Positions 32,904 to 40,391 of a stretch of DNA of 64,000 nucleotides are shown here, piece after piece. The stretch covers positions 766,780 to 830,779 of the forward strand of contig NZ_JYNL01000069.1 in assembly GCF_001044235.1 (NCBI RefSeq), read 5' to 3'. Both the position numbers and the translations under genes were made by a program. The notes below the pieces were generated by a model. It did not search any database. It was given only the letters and a program-made list of their open reading frames with translations, and was not told the DNA's origin. The DNA comes from Mycolicibacterium chlorophenolicum (lineage in GTDB: Bacteria > Actinomycetota > Actinomycetes > Mycobacteriales > Mycobacteriaceae). Numbering within the stretch: the stretch's first letter is position 1; every line of letters begins with the position of its first letter.

Positions 32904-34163
32904 TCAGGCCGGTGACAGAAATGCCGCGAGCGCGGCGGAGTACGCCGCGACATCGGCGGCGCCCATCACCTCACGCGCCGAGTGCATCGCCAGCTGCGCT
33001 GCGCCGACGTCGACGGTGGGGATCCCGGTCCGCGCGGCGGTCATCGGTCCGATCGTCGACCCGCACGGCAGGTCGGCGCGGTGCTCGTAGCGTTGCAGCG
33101 GCACGCCGGCCTGTTCGCAGGCCAGCGCGAACGCCGCCGCGGTGCGGCCGTCGGTCGCGTACCGCAGGTTGGGCTGCACCTTGAGCACCGGACCGGCGTT
33201 CACCTCGATGAGGTGGCCCGGTTCGTGCCGCTCGGGGTAGTTCGGATGGGTCGCGTGGGCCATGTCCCCCGACGCCACGATCGACGTCGAGCAGCGGCGC
33301 AGGAAGTCCTCCCGCGCGCCTCCGGCGGCCAGCGTGATGCGCTCGAGCACGGTCAGCAGCAGATCGGACTGGGCCCCGTGGTCGGACTGCGACCCCACCT
33401 CTTCGTGGTCGAACAGCACGAGCACGGGCACGTGCTCCCCCGGTCGGGCGGCCAGGAACGCCTCCAGCCCGGCGTAGCAGGTCGCCTGATTGTCCAGCCG
33501 AGGGGCGCTGACGAGGTCGCGGTCGATGCCGGCGAGCCGCGACGGGTTGATGTCGTGGGTCATCAGGTCGAAGCCGAGCACCGCGTCGGCGGGCACCCCG
33601 GCGTGTTCGGCGACGAAGTCCAGGAACGAGCGGGGGCCGGTGCCGACGCCCCACACGGCGTTGACGTGCCGCTGGGGGTTCAGCTCGACGCCCTTGCGGT
33701 CCTCGGACAGGTGGATGGCCAGCTGCGGCACCCGCAGCACCGGATCGTCGATGCGCACCAGCACGTCGTCGAGGGCGTTGCCGGCGCGCATGGAGAGCCG
33801 GCCGCTGATGCCGAGGTCGCGGTCGAGCCAGGAGTTCAGCCACGCCCCGCCGTAGGGCTGCAGCGCGACGATCTGCCAGCCCGCCACGGCACGGTCCGGA
33901 TGTTGCTTGACCCGCAGGTTGGGGCTGTCGGTGTGGGCGCCGACGATACGAAAAGGCAGCGCACGGCCGTCCTCACGGGCCCGCCACGCGATCAGGGAGC
34001 CGGAGCGGACGGCGAAGAAGTCGCCGGCGCCGTGCCATGCGTCGCCCTCGGAGACCTCGGTGAAGCCGGCGTCGAGCAACCGTTGCGCCGCCGTGCGGCA
34101 GGCGTGGAACGGCGACGGGGACGCGTCGATGAACTCACACAGACCCTGCGCATCAGCCGCCAT
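32904..34163 (-). CDS. pepC: M18 family aminopeptidase PepC/ApeB
   Basis: A 419-aa cytosolic zinc aminopeptidase of the aspartyl aminopeptidase family. Zinc and catalytic residues are visible in VGAHTDSPNLR, SAPRLDNQATCY, LFDHEEVGSQSDHGAQS, IVASGDMAHATHPNYP and the C-terminal DVGAAQLAMHSAREVMG. ATG 34163 (MAADAQGLCEFID) is preferred over the in-frame ATG 34199, which overlaps the divergent promoter. It diverges from the DyP-encapsulin operon with 52 bp between. Confidence 0.93.
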   Translation of the reverse strand: MAADAQGLCEFIDASPSPFHACRTAAQRLLDAGFTEVSEGDAWHGAGDFFAVRSGSLIAWRAREDGRALPFRIVGAHTDSPNLRVKQHPDRAVAGWQIVALQPYGGAWLNSWLDRDLGISGRLSMRAGNALDDVLVRIDDPVLRVPQLAIHLSEDRKGVELNPQRHVNAVWGVGTGPRSFLDFVAEHAGVPADAVLGFDLMTHDINPSRLAGIDRDLVSAPRLDNQATCYAGLEAFLAARPGEHVPVLVLFDHEEVGSQSDHGAQSDLLLTVLERITLAAGGAREDFLRRCSTSIVASGDMAHATHPNYPERHEPGHLIEVNAGPVLKVQPNLRYATDGRTAAAFALACEQAGVPLQRYEHRADLPCGSTIGPMTAARTGIPTVDVGAAQLAMHSAREVMGAADVAAYSAALAAFLSPA

Positions 34164-34203
34164 GGTTGTCCATCTTGGTCGATCACCGGAGTTGATCATG
34201 ATT

Positions 34204-34209
34204 TAGGGT
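34204..34209 (+). promoter_or_regulatory. -10 box of the DyP-encapsulin operon
   Basis: TAGGGT fits TANNNT and ends 6 nt before GTG 34216, predicting a leaderless mRNA for the peroxidase gene. The 52-bp gap to the divergent pepC start leaves little room for a separate activator site. Confidence 0.6.
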
Positions 34210-34215
34210 CAGACG

Positions 34216-35208
34216 GTGCCCGCTCCCCTGCCGCAGCCGGTCCTCGCGCCGCTGACGCCGGCGGCCATCTTCCTCGTCGCGACGATCGACGCGGGCGGCG
34301 AGCAGGACGTGCACGACGCGCTCGGCGACATCTCGGGTCTGGTGCGCGCGATCGGCTTCCGCGACCCCACCAAGCACCTGTCGGTGGTGACGTCCATCGG
34401 GTCCGACGCCTGGGATCGGCTCTTCTCCGGACCGCGGCCCGCCGAGTTGCACCGCTTCATCGCGCTCGACGGCGGCCGGCACCGCGCCCCGTCCACACCG
34501 GGCGATCTGCTGTTCCACATCCGCGCCGAGTCGATGGACGTCTGCTTCGAACTGGCCACCAAGATCGTCGAGGCCATGGGTCCGATCACGATCGTCGACG
34601 AGACGCACGGTTTCAAGTTCTTCGACAACCGGGACCTGCTGGGCTTCGTCGACGGCACCGAGAATCCCGACGGTCCACTGGCCGACAGCGCCACCCAGAT
34701 CGGGGACGAGGACCCTGATTTCGCGGGTGGGTGCTACGTGCACGTGCAGAAGTATCTGCACGACATGGCGGCGTGGAAGGCGTTGACGACCGAAGAGCAG
34801 GAGGGCGTCATCGGTCGCACCAAGCTCGACGACATCGAGCTCGACGACGCGGTGAAACCCGCGAATTCCCATGTGGCGCTGAATGTCATCGAAGACGAGG
34901 CCGGCAACGAGCTGAAGATCCTGCGGCACAACATGCCGTTCGGCGAGATCGGCCGCGGCGAATTCGGCACCTACTTCATCGGCTATTCGCGCGCCGCCGC
35001 GGTCACCGAGGAGATGCTGCGCAACATGTTCATCGGCCGCCCGCCCGGCAACACCGACCACATCCTCGAGTTCTCGACGGCCGTCACCGGCTCGCTGTTC
35101 TTCACCCCGATCCAGGACTTCCTCGAAGACCCCCCGCCCCTTCCGTCGGCACCGGCCCGCCCTACCGGCGCGCTGGGCATCGGCAGCTTGAAAGGACAAC
35201 CCCGATGA
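34216..35208 (+). CDS. dye-decolourising peroxidase (DyP), encapsulin cargo
   Basis: A 330-aa haem peroxidase. Motifs: GFVDGTENP (GxxDG, distal Asp), NSHVALNVI with the probable proximal His, ILRHNMPFGEIGRGEFGTYFIGYSR with the catalytic Arg, and IQDFLEDPP. The C-terminal tail after a Pro/Ala linker, GALGIGSLKG, is the encapsulin targeting peptide that docks cargo inside the shell. The stop overlaps the encapsulin ATG (ATGA). In M. tuberculosis the pair (Rv0799c/Rv0798c) makes a nanocompartment linked to oxidative-stress resistance. GTG start, leaderless. Confidence 0.95.
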   Translation: MPAPLPQPVLAPLTPAAIFLVATIDAGGEQDVHDALGDISGLVRAIGFRDPTKHLSVVTSIGSDAWDRLFSGPRPAELHRFIALDGGRHRAPSTPGDLLFHIRAESMDVCFELATKIVEAMGPITIVDETHGFKFFDNRDLLGFVDGTENPDGPLADSATQIGDEDPDFAGGCYVHVQKYLHDMAAWKALTTEEQEGVIGRTKLDDIELDDAVKPANSHVALNVIEDEAGNELKILRHNMPFGEIGRGEFGTYFIGYSRAAAVTEEMLRNMFIGRPPGNTDHILEFSTAVTGSLFFTPIQDFLEDPPPLPSAPARPTGALGIGSLKGQPR

Positions 35209-36002
35209 ACAACCTGTACCGGGACCTGGCGCCCATCACCGATGAGGCGTGGACCGAGATCGAGCAGGAGGCGACGCGAACGTTCAAGCGCCACATCGCC
35301 GGTCGCCGGGTGGTCGACGTCAGCGAGCCCGGCGGTCCGGTGACGGCTGCGGTGAGCACCGGGCACCTGATCGATGTGGCGGCTCCGGGTGACGGGGTGA
35401 TCGCGCATCTGCGGGAGGCCCGGCCACTGGTGCGGTTGCGAGTTCCGTTCACGGTCAAGCGGATCGACATCGACGACGTGGAACGCGGTTCGCAGGACTC
35501 GGACTGGGATGCGGTCAAGGAGGCGGCCAGGAAGCTGGCCTTCGCCGAGGACCGCGCGATCTTCGAGGGCTATCACGCGGCCTCGATCGGCGGGATCCGC
35601 AAATGCAGCTCCAACCCGGCGCTCGCGCTGCCCGAGGATCCGCGCGAGATCCCCGACGTCATCGCCCAGGCGCTGAGCGAATTGCGGTTGGCAGGAGTGG
35701 ACGGGCCGTACGCGGTGCTTCTGTCGGCCGACGTGTACACCCGTGTCGCGGAGACCACCGCGCACGGCTATCCGATCCTCGAGCACATCAACCGTCTCGT
35801 CGACGGTGACATCATCTGGGCCCCGGCGATCGACGGCGCTTTCGTGTTGTCCACCCGCGGCGGCGATTTCGATCTGCAGCTGGGCACCGACGTCGCGATC
35901 GGCTATCTCTCGCACGACGCGGACACGGTGCAGCTGTACCTGCAGGAGACCCTGACGTTCCTGTGCTACACCGCCGAGGCCTCGGTCGCCCTGAGCCCGT
36001 AA
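35205..36002 (+). CDS. enc: type 1 encapsulin shell protein
   Basis: A 265-aa HK97-fold shell protein (linocin M18/CFP29 family) that self-assembles into a compartment of about 24 nm. The N-terminal arm MNNLYRDLAPITDEAWTEIEQEA forms the cargo-binding pocket. EARPLVRLRVPF, EDRAIFEGYHAASI and the C-terminal QLYLQETLTFLCYTAEASVAL are the conserved P-, A- and E-loop regions. Length is normal. Only one cargo gene is adjacent; other proteins carrying the targeting peptide may exist elsewhere. An inverted repeat at 36012-36073 follows. Confidence 0.96.
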   Translation: MNNLYRDLAPITDEAWTEIEQEATRTFKRHIAGRRVVDVSEPGGPVTAAVSTGHLIDVAAPGDGVIAHLREARPLVRLRVPFTVKRIDIDDVERGSQDSDWDAVKEAARKLAFAEDRAIFEGYHAASIGGIRKCSSNPALALPEDPREIPDVIAQALSELRLAGVDGPYAVLLSADVYTRVAETTAHGYPILEHINRLVDGDIIWAPAIDGAFVLSTRGGDFDLQLGTDVAIGYLSHDADTVQLYLQETLTFLCYTAEASVALSP

Positions 36003-36011
36003 CTTTTCTCC

Positions 36012-36073
36012 CGCGAGCGTGCGGGTTCGCACGCGACACGCCGCACTTTCGCGACATTTCGCGCACGCTCGCG
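36012..36073. repeat. 12-bp inverted repeat ending the encapsulin and T7SS-cassette transcripts
   Basis: CGCGAGCGTGCG (36012-36023) and CGCACGCTCGCG (36062-36073) are perfect reverse complements 38 nt apart. Between them are further GCGnnnCGC segments (TTCGCACGCGACACGCCGC). It fills the gap between two convergent units and abuts the stop at 36074. It may be a terminator or a copy of a dispersed mycobacterial intergenic repeat. Confidence 0.6.
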
Positions 36074-36802
36074 TCAGCGCAGCGCGGCCATCAATCGCGC
36101 GCGCACCCGATCATCGGTGAGCTCGTCGCGGCTCTCGGGATACTGCCAGTAGTAGCGAGCCAGGTCCCGTAGTGCCGAGCCGTCGGGCGTGTAGGCGCTC
36201 GCCGTGAACGTGAGCACCGTTCCGTCGTTGAGGACGAACACGATGGCACCGGGCGTCTGAGCCTTCTGGTTGGGCCCCTCAGATGCGATGTCTTTCACCG
36301 ATGCCCAGTCAGCGCCCCGCGGCCGCCACCCCTGCGCGAACTCCATACCCTGGACCGTCATTCGGAGGTAACTCATGCTGCCGCGGCGGACGTTTCGCCA
36401 CAGCATCGGCGCAATACCCGCCACGAGGAATGACGCCGTGAAGGGAAGCGCATACCGCATGTTCGGCGGGACCGGAATCGCGAGCCGTCCCGTTGGAAGG
36501 AGAACGAGCAGCAAAACAGAAGACACGAGCGCACCGGCCATTCCCACTTGGATGGGAATCTCGACGCCACGGTCGGGCCGAAAGGTCGTTCCTTCGCTGT
36601 CTGGCTGCACCCGTGGCCTCACCCGGCCCGGAAAGGTCTTGAAGGCGGGAACGACGAACCCCAGACAAAAAAGCGTTGCACCTAGGGCGACGATTGCGCT
36701 CGGCACCTCCAGCCTCGTGAACTGGAGACACGCGACTATTGCAGTGAACACCCCGAACGCGCCGAAAACGACGGCCGCACAAAGGATGACCGGGGACTTC
36801 AT
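36074..36802 (-). CDS. membrane protein, candidate immunity protein of the T7SS cassette
   Basis: A 242-aa protein with four predicted helices in two pairs (about 4-24, 32-52, 83-104, 113-132) and a cytoplasmic C-terminal domain of about 100 residues resembling a PH-like fold (SMSYLRMTVQGMEF, WASVKDIASEGP, IVFVLNDGTVLTFTASAY). I recognise no named family. ATG 36802 overlaps the last base of the effector stop (TGATG), so the two are translated together. A multi-pass membrane protein tightly coupled to an effector with a membrane-active-looking C-terminus is what an immunity protein would be. Base use is less G+C-biased than in neighbours. Confidence 0.7.
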   Translation of the reverse strand: MKSPVILCAAVVFGAFGVFTAIVACLQFTRLEVPSAIVALGATLFCLGFVVPAFKTFPGRVRPRVQPDSEGTTFRPDRGVEIPIQVGMAGALVSSVLLLVLLPTGRLAIPVPPNMRYALPFTASFLVAGIAPMLWRNVRRGSMSYLRMTVQGMEFAQGWRPRGADWASVKDIASEGPNQKAQTPGAIVFVLNDGTVLTFTASAYTPDGSALRDLARYYWQYPESRDELTDDRVRARLMAALR

Positions 36803-38148
36803 CAGCGGCACACCACGTTGCCGATGATGCCGCCGAGGTAACCGAAAGTCCAACTTCCCACCACGTCGCCCGCACCCGCCGCAATCGGAGCGAACTCGGG
36901 TGACCCCAGCGCGGTGATACCTGCCGCGCCGAGGCCGCCAACGACATAACCCCCAGCGATGCCAGCCGTTCCGGAGATGGCGGCGACACATGCGTCTTGA
37001 AAGGTCTTCGCGGTGACGGTGTCATACAGTGCGGTCGCAACACCCAGCGCCGGTCCGCCGTACTTGCCCGCGTTGCCGAGATTCTCGACAGATTGTGGCG
37101 TGAGCATCGGTATCCCCCGCTCAGCCTGCTTCTCCAACCCGGTCAGCGCCCCTCCGGCGATCGTGATGTCCGGGTGTGTGAAGAACTCATCCGGCAGCAC
37201 GCCGTGGCGACCATCGCCAGTCGTGACCCCGCCGGTGGTCTTGCCGTCTGCTGTTCGCGTCATCGTGACCTCCGTACCGTCCGGAAACTGGATGGAGGTG
37301 AACTGAGTTCCGTCGTAACGCGTTTTGTCCTGTGAGAAGGTACTCGAGATCTCGTTGCCGTTCTTGTCGTAGTAGTCATCCTCGACGCACGGCAGCAAGT
37401 CGTTCCACTCGTAGATCTCGTGTCTGCTGCCATCCATCATCGTCATCGTTCTCCTGTACTGGCCATCCTCGGTTTCCCACTCCTTCGACTCCCGCACCGT
37501 CTGCGCCATGTCGTTGTCGCGTACCACGCCCTGCTGCATCAGTCCGTTCAGTGTCATTGGGTTGGGAACCTCGTCACCGGGCGCTGCAAACCCGGAGGTG
37601 GGGTCGAGTCGGCGGGGGTCGTCAGGCCCCGGCATAGCGAAACCGAAAGTCTGCGCGGCCGATTGCACATGCTGGGCTGTGATCGCGTCCGCCTCGCCGA
37701 GGGCCGACAATAAGCGGTTGATCTCCGCCTGTTCCGACTTGGCCTGCTCTTGCAGCGACGCCGCTTTCTCCGCTGACACTCGGGCCGGCTTGATCAGCAC
37801 CACCCACATGTCGTTCACCGAAAGTTCTCCGCGGTCAATGTCGTCTGCGTGGCTGAGCAGTGCGGTGCGCGCCGACCCGATCGCCCCGGCGCCGGCCGAC
37901 AGCGCATGTGCGACGGCATCGGTGTAGTGCTTGAACGTCGACGCCTTGTCGGTGGCCCGCCCGAACATCGCGCCCGCCGCCCTGTGCGATACCCCGGTCC
38001 ACGCCTCGGCCGCTGGCATCCTGTCGATTCCGTCGTCGAGATCACGAACCGCGCTGTAAACAGACTCGCCGGCATGCTCGAGCGCTTCGCCAGCTGAAGC
38101 CAACGACTCGGGGCGCCAGCCTTGCAGGCGCGAACGTGACGGCAGCAC
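36802..38148 (-). CDS. putative type VII secretion effector/toxin with glycine-rich hydrophobic C-terminus
   Basis: A 448-aa protein. The N-terminal half (1-170) is helical with a WxG-type turn (EAWTGVSHRAAGAMF, near 50) and long amphipathic helices, like LXG/WXG T7SS substrates. A polar middle (210-330) is rich in beta-type repeats (DGSRHEIYEW, DGTQFTSIQFPDGTEVTMT). The C-terminal 100 residues alternate Gly/Ala with hydrophobics (GTAGIAGGYVVGGLGAAG; TFGYLGGIIGNVV), a glycine-zipper pattern. There is no signal peptide. GTG 38148, 3 nt after the EspC-like gene. Not a recognised family; function is inferred from architecture and cassette order. Confidence 0.72.
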   Translation of the reverse strand: MLPSRSRLQGWRPESLASAGEALEHAGESVYSAVRDLDDGIDRMPAAEAWTGVSHRAAGAMFGRATDKASTFKHYTDAVAHALSAGAGAIGSARTALLSHADDIDRGELSVNDMWVVLIKPARVSAEKAASLQEQAKSEQAEINRLLSALGEADAITAQHVQSAAQTFGFAMPGPDDPRRLDPTSGFAAPGDEVPNPMTLNGLMQQGVVRDNDMAQTVRESKEWETEDGQYRRTMTMMDGSRHEIYEWNDLLPCVEDDYYDKNGNEISSTFSQDKTRYDGTQFTSIQFPDGTEVTMTRTADGKTTGGVTTGDGRHGVLPDEFFTHPDITIAGGALTGLEKQAERGIPMLTPQSVENLGNAGKYGGPALGVATALYDTVTAKTFQDACVAAISGTAGIAGGYVVGGLGAAGITALGSPEFAPIAAGAGDVVGSWTFGYLGGIIGNVVCR

Positions 38149-38151
38149 TGA

Positions 38152-38436
38152 TCAGAACAGTTTGTCGAAGGAGCCGGCCAGCGCGGTGTCCTCGACCTCG
38201 AACGTGTCTCCCGCACCGCGCACCGCCACACCCATCTTCGTGACGTTGGCGGCAATCGCGTCCGACAGTGTCGCCAGGTGCTCACCGACCATGCGCATCG
38301 CCCACTGCGTCGTCGACCCCGGGAGTCCGTCGGCAGCCGTGGACGCCGTACGCCCCACATCGACGGCCCGGATGGCCCCCGAGGCTTCGTCCACCTGTCC
38401 CGCGAAGGCGCGCAACACGTCAGGATCAACCAGCAC
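38152..38436 (-). CDS. EspC-like (DUF2580/WXG100-size) T7SS-associated protein
   Basis: A 94-aa, mostly helical protein of WXG100 size: MLVDPDVLRAFAGQVDEASG at the start, then AADGLPGSTTQWAMRMVG at the helical turn, and a second long helix (LATLSDAIAANVTKMGVAVRGAGDTFEVED). Pattern, length and position match ESX-1 secretion-associated EspC/DUF2580 proteins, which pair with and help export larger T7SS substrates. GTG 38436. First gene of the three-gene cassette. The partner is almost certainly the 448-aa protein directly downstream. Confidence 0.75.
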   Translation of the reverse strand: MLVDPDVLRAFAGQVDEASGAIRAVDVGRTASTAADGLPGSTTQWAMRMVGEHLATLSDAIAANVTKMGVAVRGAGDTFEVEDTALAGSFDKLF

Positions 38437-38448
38437 AGGTCGACGCTA

Positions 38449-38497
38449 ACGCAGCCTGACGGGGGGTCAGGACACCAAAATCGCGTCCACCGCCGAG
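38449..38497. repeat. duplicated purQ 3' end (distal copy)
   Basis: This 49-bp stretch matches 39428-39476, the end of purQ and the bases after it. The core 38466-38497 agrees at 30 of 32 positions and encodes the same last codons on the minus strand (SAVDAILVS-stop instead of SALDAILVS-stop). The outer 8 bp (ACGCAGCC) also match. No more of purQ is present upstream of it. Together with the other copy it brackets the ATP-grasp gene at 38527-39426. Confidence 0.85.
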
Positions 38498-38526
38498 CGG
38501 GTGGGACACCGCGGGGACGGCCCGCG

Positions 38527-39426
38527 CTAGTAGCGGCGGGGAACCGTCCACGGGCGTCCGAACTCCAGGTTGAACGACTCAGGATCGAAGGGGCTGTCAC
38601 CTCCGGCGGGGAAACTGGTCAGCTCCCCGACGACGATCCGCTCACCGGTGTCATACAGGTCGACCCGCACAAAATCCGTTTCACGGCTGAGCTTTTCGGC
38701 CACGTCGATCATCTCGGGTAGCCGAGCGGGCTTCGCCGGCTCGACGGCTGCGCACGTCGCGCTGCCCCGCAGAGCCAGGTGCTCCCAGTCTGCGGTGAAG
38801 AAATCCTGCGTGCGCGAACCGAACCGGCCCTTGTCCACCTGGATGAAGGCGCATGTGCCGTGGAAGACGAAGAACTTGTAGTCGTCGGGGACCGCGCCGT
38901 CGCCCCCGGTGAGCAGTTCCTCGACGATCACGCGCCGGGGGATTCTCCCGTACACCCACTCCCGGTTGGGCCCTTGGCCGTAGAGCTGCGCCGTCCACCC
39001 CGTGGCGATGCGGATCACGTCGGCGGTCGGCGCCGCCTCAGGCCTGACATGCGAATACACCCAACTGCCGTGCTCGGCCGGCAGCCGGGCCTCCCGCGAC
39101 GCGCGATCGGAGACCACTATCGCCGCCCCGCTTCCATGCGTCGGCTTCACCACATAGGCGTCCGGCAATCTGACCTCGCCCAGCGCCAGCGGGTCGTCGA
39201 GGATGGCGTACACGCGTGGCAGGTAGCTTTCACCCACCACCGCAGCGACATAGTCGCGCACTGCCGCTTTGTCGGCGAACGTCACCACGAGCTGACGGTG
39301 ATCGCGCAGCATCTTGTAACGCACCTTGTCGCGGAACGTGCGCGGGTTCCGCGTCCGCCACAGACGCAGCGCACGCACCAGGACGCTCCGCTCGCGCCAG
39401 CGGACCGACGACTGTCTGCCGCTCAT
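38527..39426 (-). CDS. TupA-like ATP-grasp protein
   Basis: A 299-aa protein resembling the TupA-like ATP-grasp family (teichuronopeptide or surface-polysaccharide genes). Visible: a basic N-terminus, DKVRYKMLRDHRQLVVTFADKAAVRDYV, the lysine-containing VVKPTHGSGAAIVV (nucleotide-binding loop), VEELLTGGDGAVPDDYKFFVFHGTCAFIQVD and the metal-binding end VRVDLYDTGERIVVGELTSFPAGG. It should form an amide or similar bond using ATP. It lies in the same direction as purQ, 19 nt after it, but is flanked by direct repeats, so it looks inserted. The acceptor is unknown. Confidence 0.83.
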   Translation of the reverse strand: MSGRQSSVRWRERSVLVRALRLWRTRNPRTFRDKVRYKMLRDHRQLVVTFADKAAVRDYVAAVVGESYLPRVYAILDDPLALGEVRLPDAYVVKPTHGSGAAIVVSDRASREARLPAEHGSWVYSHVRPEAAPTADVIRIATGWTAQLYGQGPNREWVYGRIPRRVIVEELLTGGDGAVPDDYKFFVFHGTCAFIQVDKGRFGSRTQDFFTADWEHLALRGSATCAAVEPAKPARLPEMIDVAEKLSRETDFVRVDLYDTGERIVVGELTSFPAGGDSPFDPESFNLEFGRPWTVPRRY

Positions 39427-39427
39427 G

Positions 39428-39476
39428 ACGCAGCCCCGACAGACGTCAGGACACCAGAATCGCGTCCAGCGCCGAG
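39428..39476. repeat. purQ 3' end (proximal copy of the direct repeat)
   Basis: This covers the last codons and stop of purQ and 18 bp beyond. It is the functional copy of the duplicated segment; the other is at 38449-38497, 979 bp away in the same orientation. Confidence 0.85.
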
Positions 39477-40117
39477 TAGAAGATCCCGAGCCCGTCGTCC
39501 GACGGTCCGGTCAGCGCCTCGGTGGCGTGCTCGGGGTGCGGCATCAGGCCGACGACGCGACCGTCGGCCGAGCTGATCCCCGCGATGTCGCGCATCGACC
39601 CGTTGATGTTGTCCCGGTACCGGAACACGACGCGCCCTTCGCCCTCCAATTCGTCGAGCACGTCTGTGGCGGCGACGTAGCGGCCCTCGCCGGATTTCAG
39701 CGGCACCAGCAGATCAGCGCCCTGCTCGTAGCGGGTCGTCCAGGCCGACGTGTTCGACGCCACCTCGAGCCACACGTCCCGGCAGACGAAGTGCAGGCCG
39801 GCGTTGCGGGTCAGCGCACCGGGCAGCAGTCCCGCCTCGCACAGCACCTGGAAGCCGTTGCAGATGCCGAGCACCGGCATGCCCCGCCCGGCCGCGGCGA
39901 CGACTTCGCCCATCACGGGCGCGAAGCGCGCGATGGCGCCGCAGCGCAGGTAGTCGCCGTAGGAGAAGCCGCCGGGGACGATCACCGCGTCGACGCCCTT
40001 GAGGTCGGCGTCGGCATGCCACAGGCTGACGGGTTCGCCGCCGGCCAGCCGGACCGCCCGCGCGGCATCGATGTCGTCGAGGGTGCCCGGGAATGTGATC
40101 ACGCCCACCCTGGTCAT
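39446..40117 (-). CDS. purQ: phosphoribosylformylglycinamidine synthase I PurQ
   Basis: The 223-aa glutaminase subunit of FGAM synthase, feeding ammonia to PurL. It is a class I amidotransferase with nucleophile elbow VLGICNGFQVLCEAGLLPG (Cys near 87) and the catalytic His-Glu pair in LMPHPEHATEAL. VGVITFPGTLDDIDAARA and VPGGFSYGDYLRCGA are further family blocks. ATG 40117 overlaps the purS stop by 4 nt (ATGA), a stable purS-purQ unit. Its 3' end is the site where the neighbouring gene appears to have been inserted, without damage to the protein. Confidence 0.96.
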   Translation of the reverse strand: MTRVGVITFPGTLDDIDAARAVRLAGGEPVSLWHADADLKGVDAVIVPGGFSYGDYLRCGAIARFAPVMGEVVAAAGRGMPVLGICNGFQVLCEAGLLPGALTRNAGLHFVCRDVWLEVASNTSAWTTRYEQGADLLVPLKSGEGRYVAATDVLDELEGEGRVVFRYRDNINGSMRDIAGISSADGRVVGLMPHPEHATEALTGPSDDGLGIFYSALDAILVS

Positions 40118-40356
40118 GCGTCGCTCTCCCGGGTCACGGTCCAGTCCTCGATCACGGTGTTGGCCAACAGCGACTCGGCGATCTCGGCGAGCTTCTCATC
40201 GGCGACAGCGTCATCGACCTCGAGCTCGAATCGCTTGCCCTGCCGCACATCTGAGATCCCGTCGAAGCCGAGCCGACCCAGCGCGCCGACGATCGCCTGC
40301 CCCTGGGGGTCGAGGATCTCCGCCTTCGGCATGACATGCACCACCACTTTTGCCAC
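40114..40356 (-). CDS. purS: phosphoribosylformylglycinamidine synthase subunit PurS
   Basis: An 80-aa bridging subunit that links PurL and PurQ. Nearly the whole protein fits PurS: MAKVVVHVMPKAEILDPQG at the start, GFDGISDVRQGKRFELEVDD, LLANTVIEDWTV at the end. The start is GTG 40356, not GTG 40362, because the -10 TAGAGT (40368-40363) ends 6 nt upstream, giving a leaderless mRNA and the family N-terminus. Confidence 0.95.
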   Translation of the reverse strand: MAKVVVHVMPKAEILDPQGQAIVGALGRLGFDGISDVRQGKRFELEVDDAVADEKLAEIAESLLANTVIEDWTVTRESDA

Positions 40357-40391
40357 GCGCACACTCTACCTGCGACGACACCGGCGTCGCG

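Noticed and set aside
38449..38497. Second purQ gene or pseudogene
   Set aside because: Only the last ten codons are present, so it is a repeat left by recombination, not a gene copy.
36074..39426. Prophage or insertion sequence as vehicle of the accessory island
   Set aside because: No transposase, integrase or terminal inverted repeats at the edges; only the purQ-end duplication was seen.
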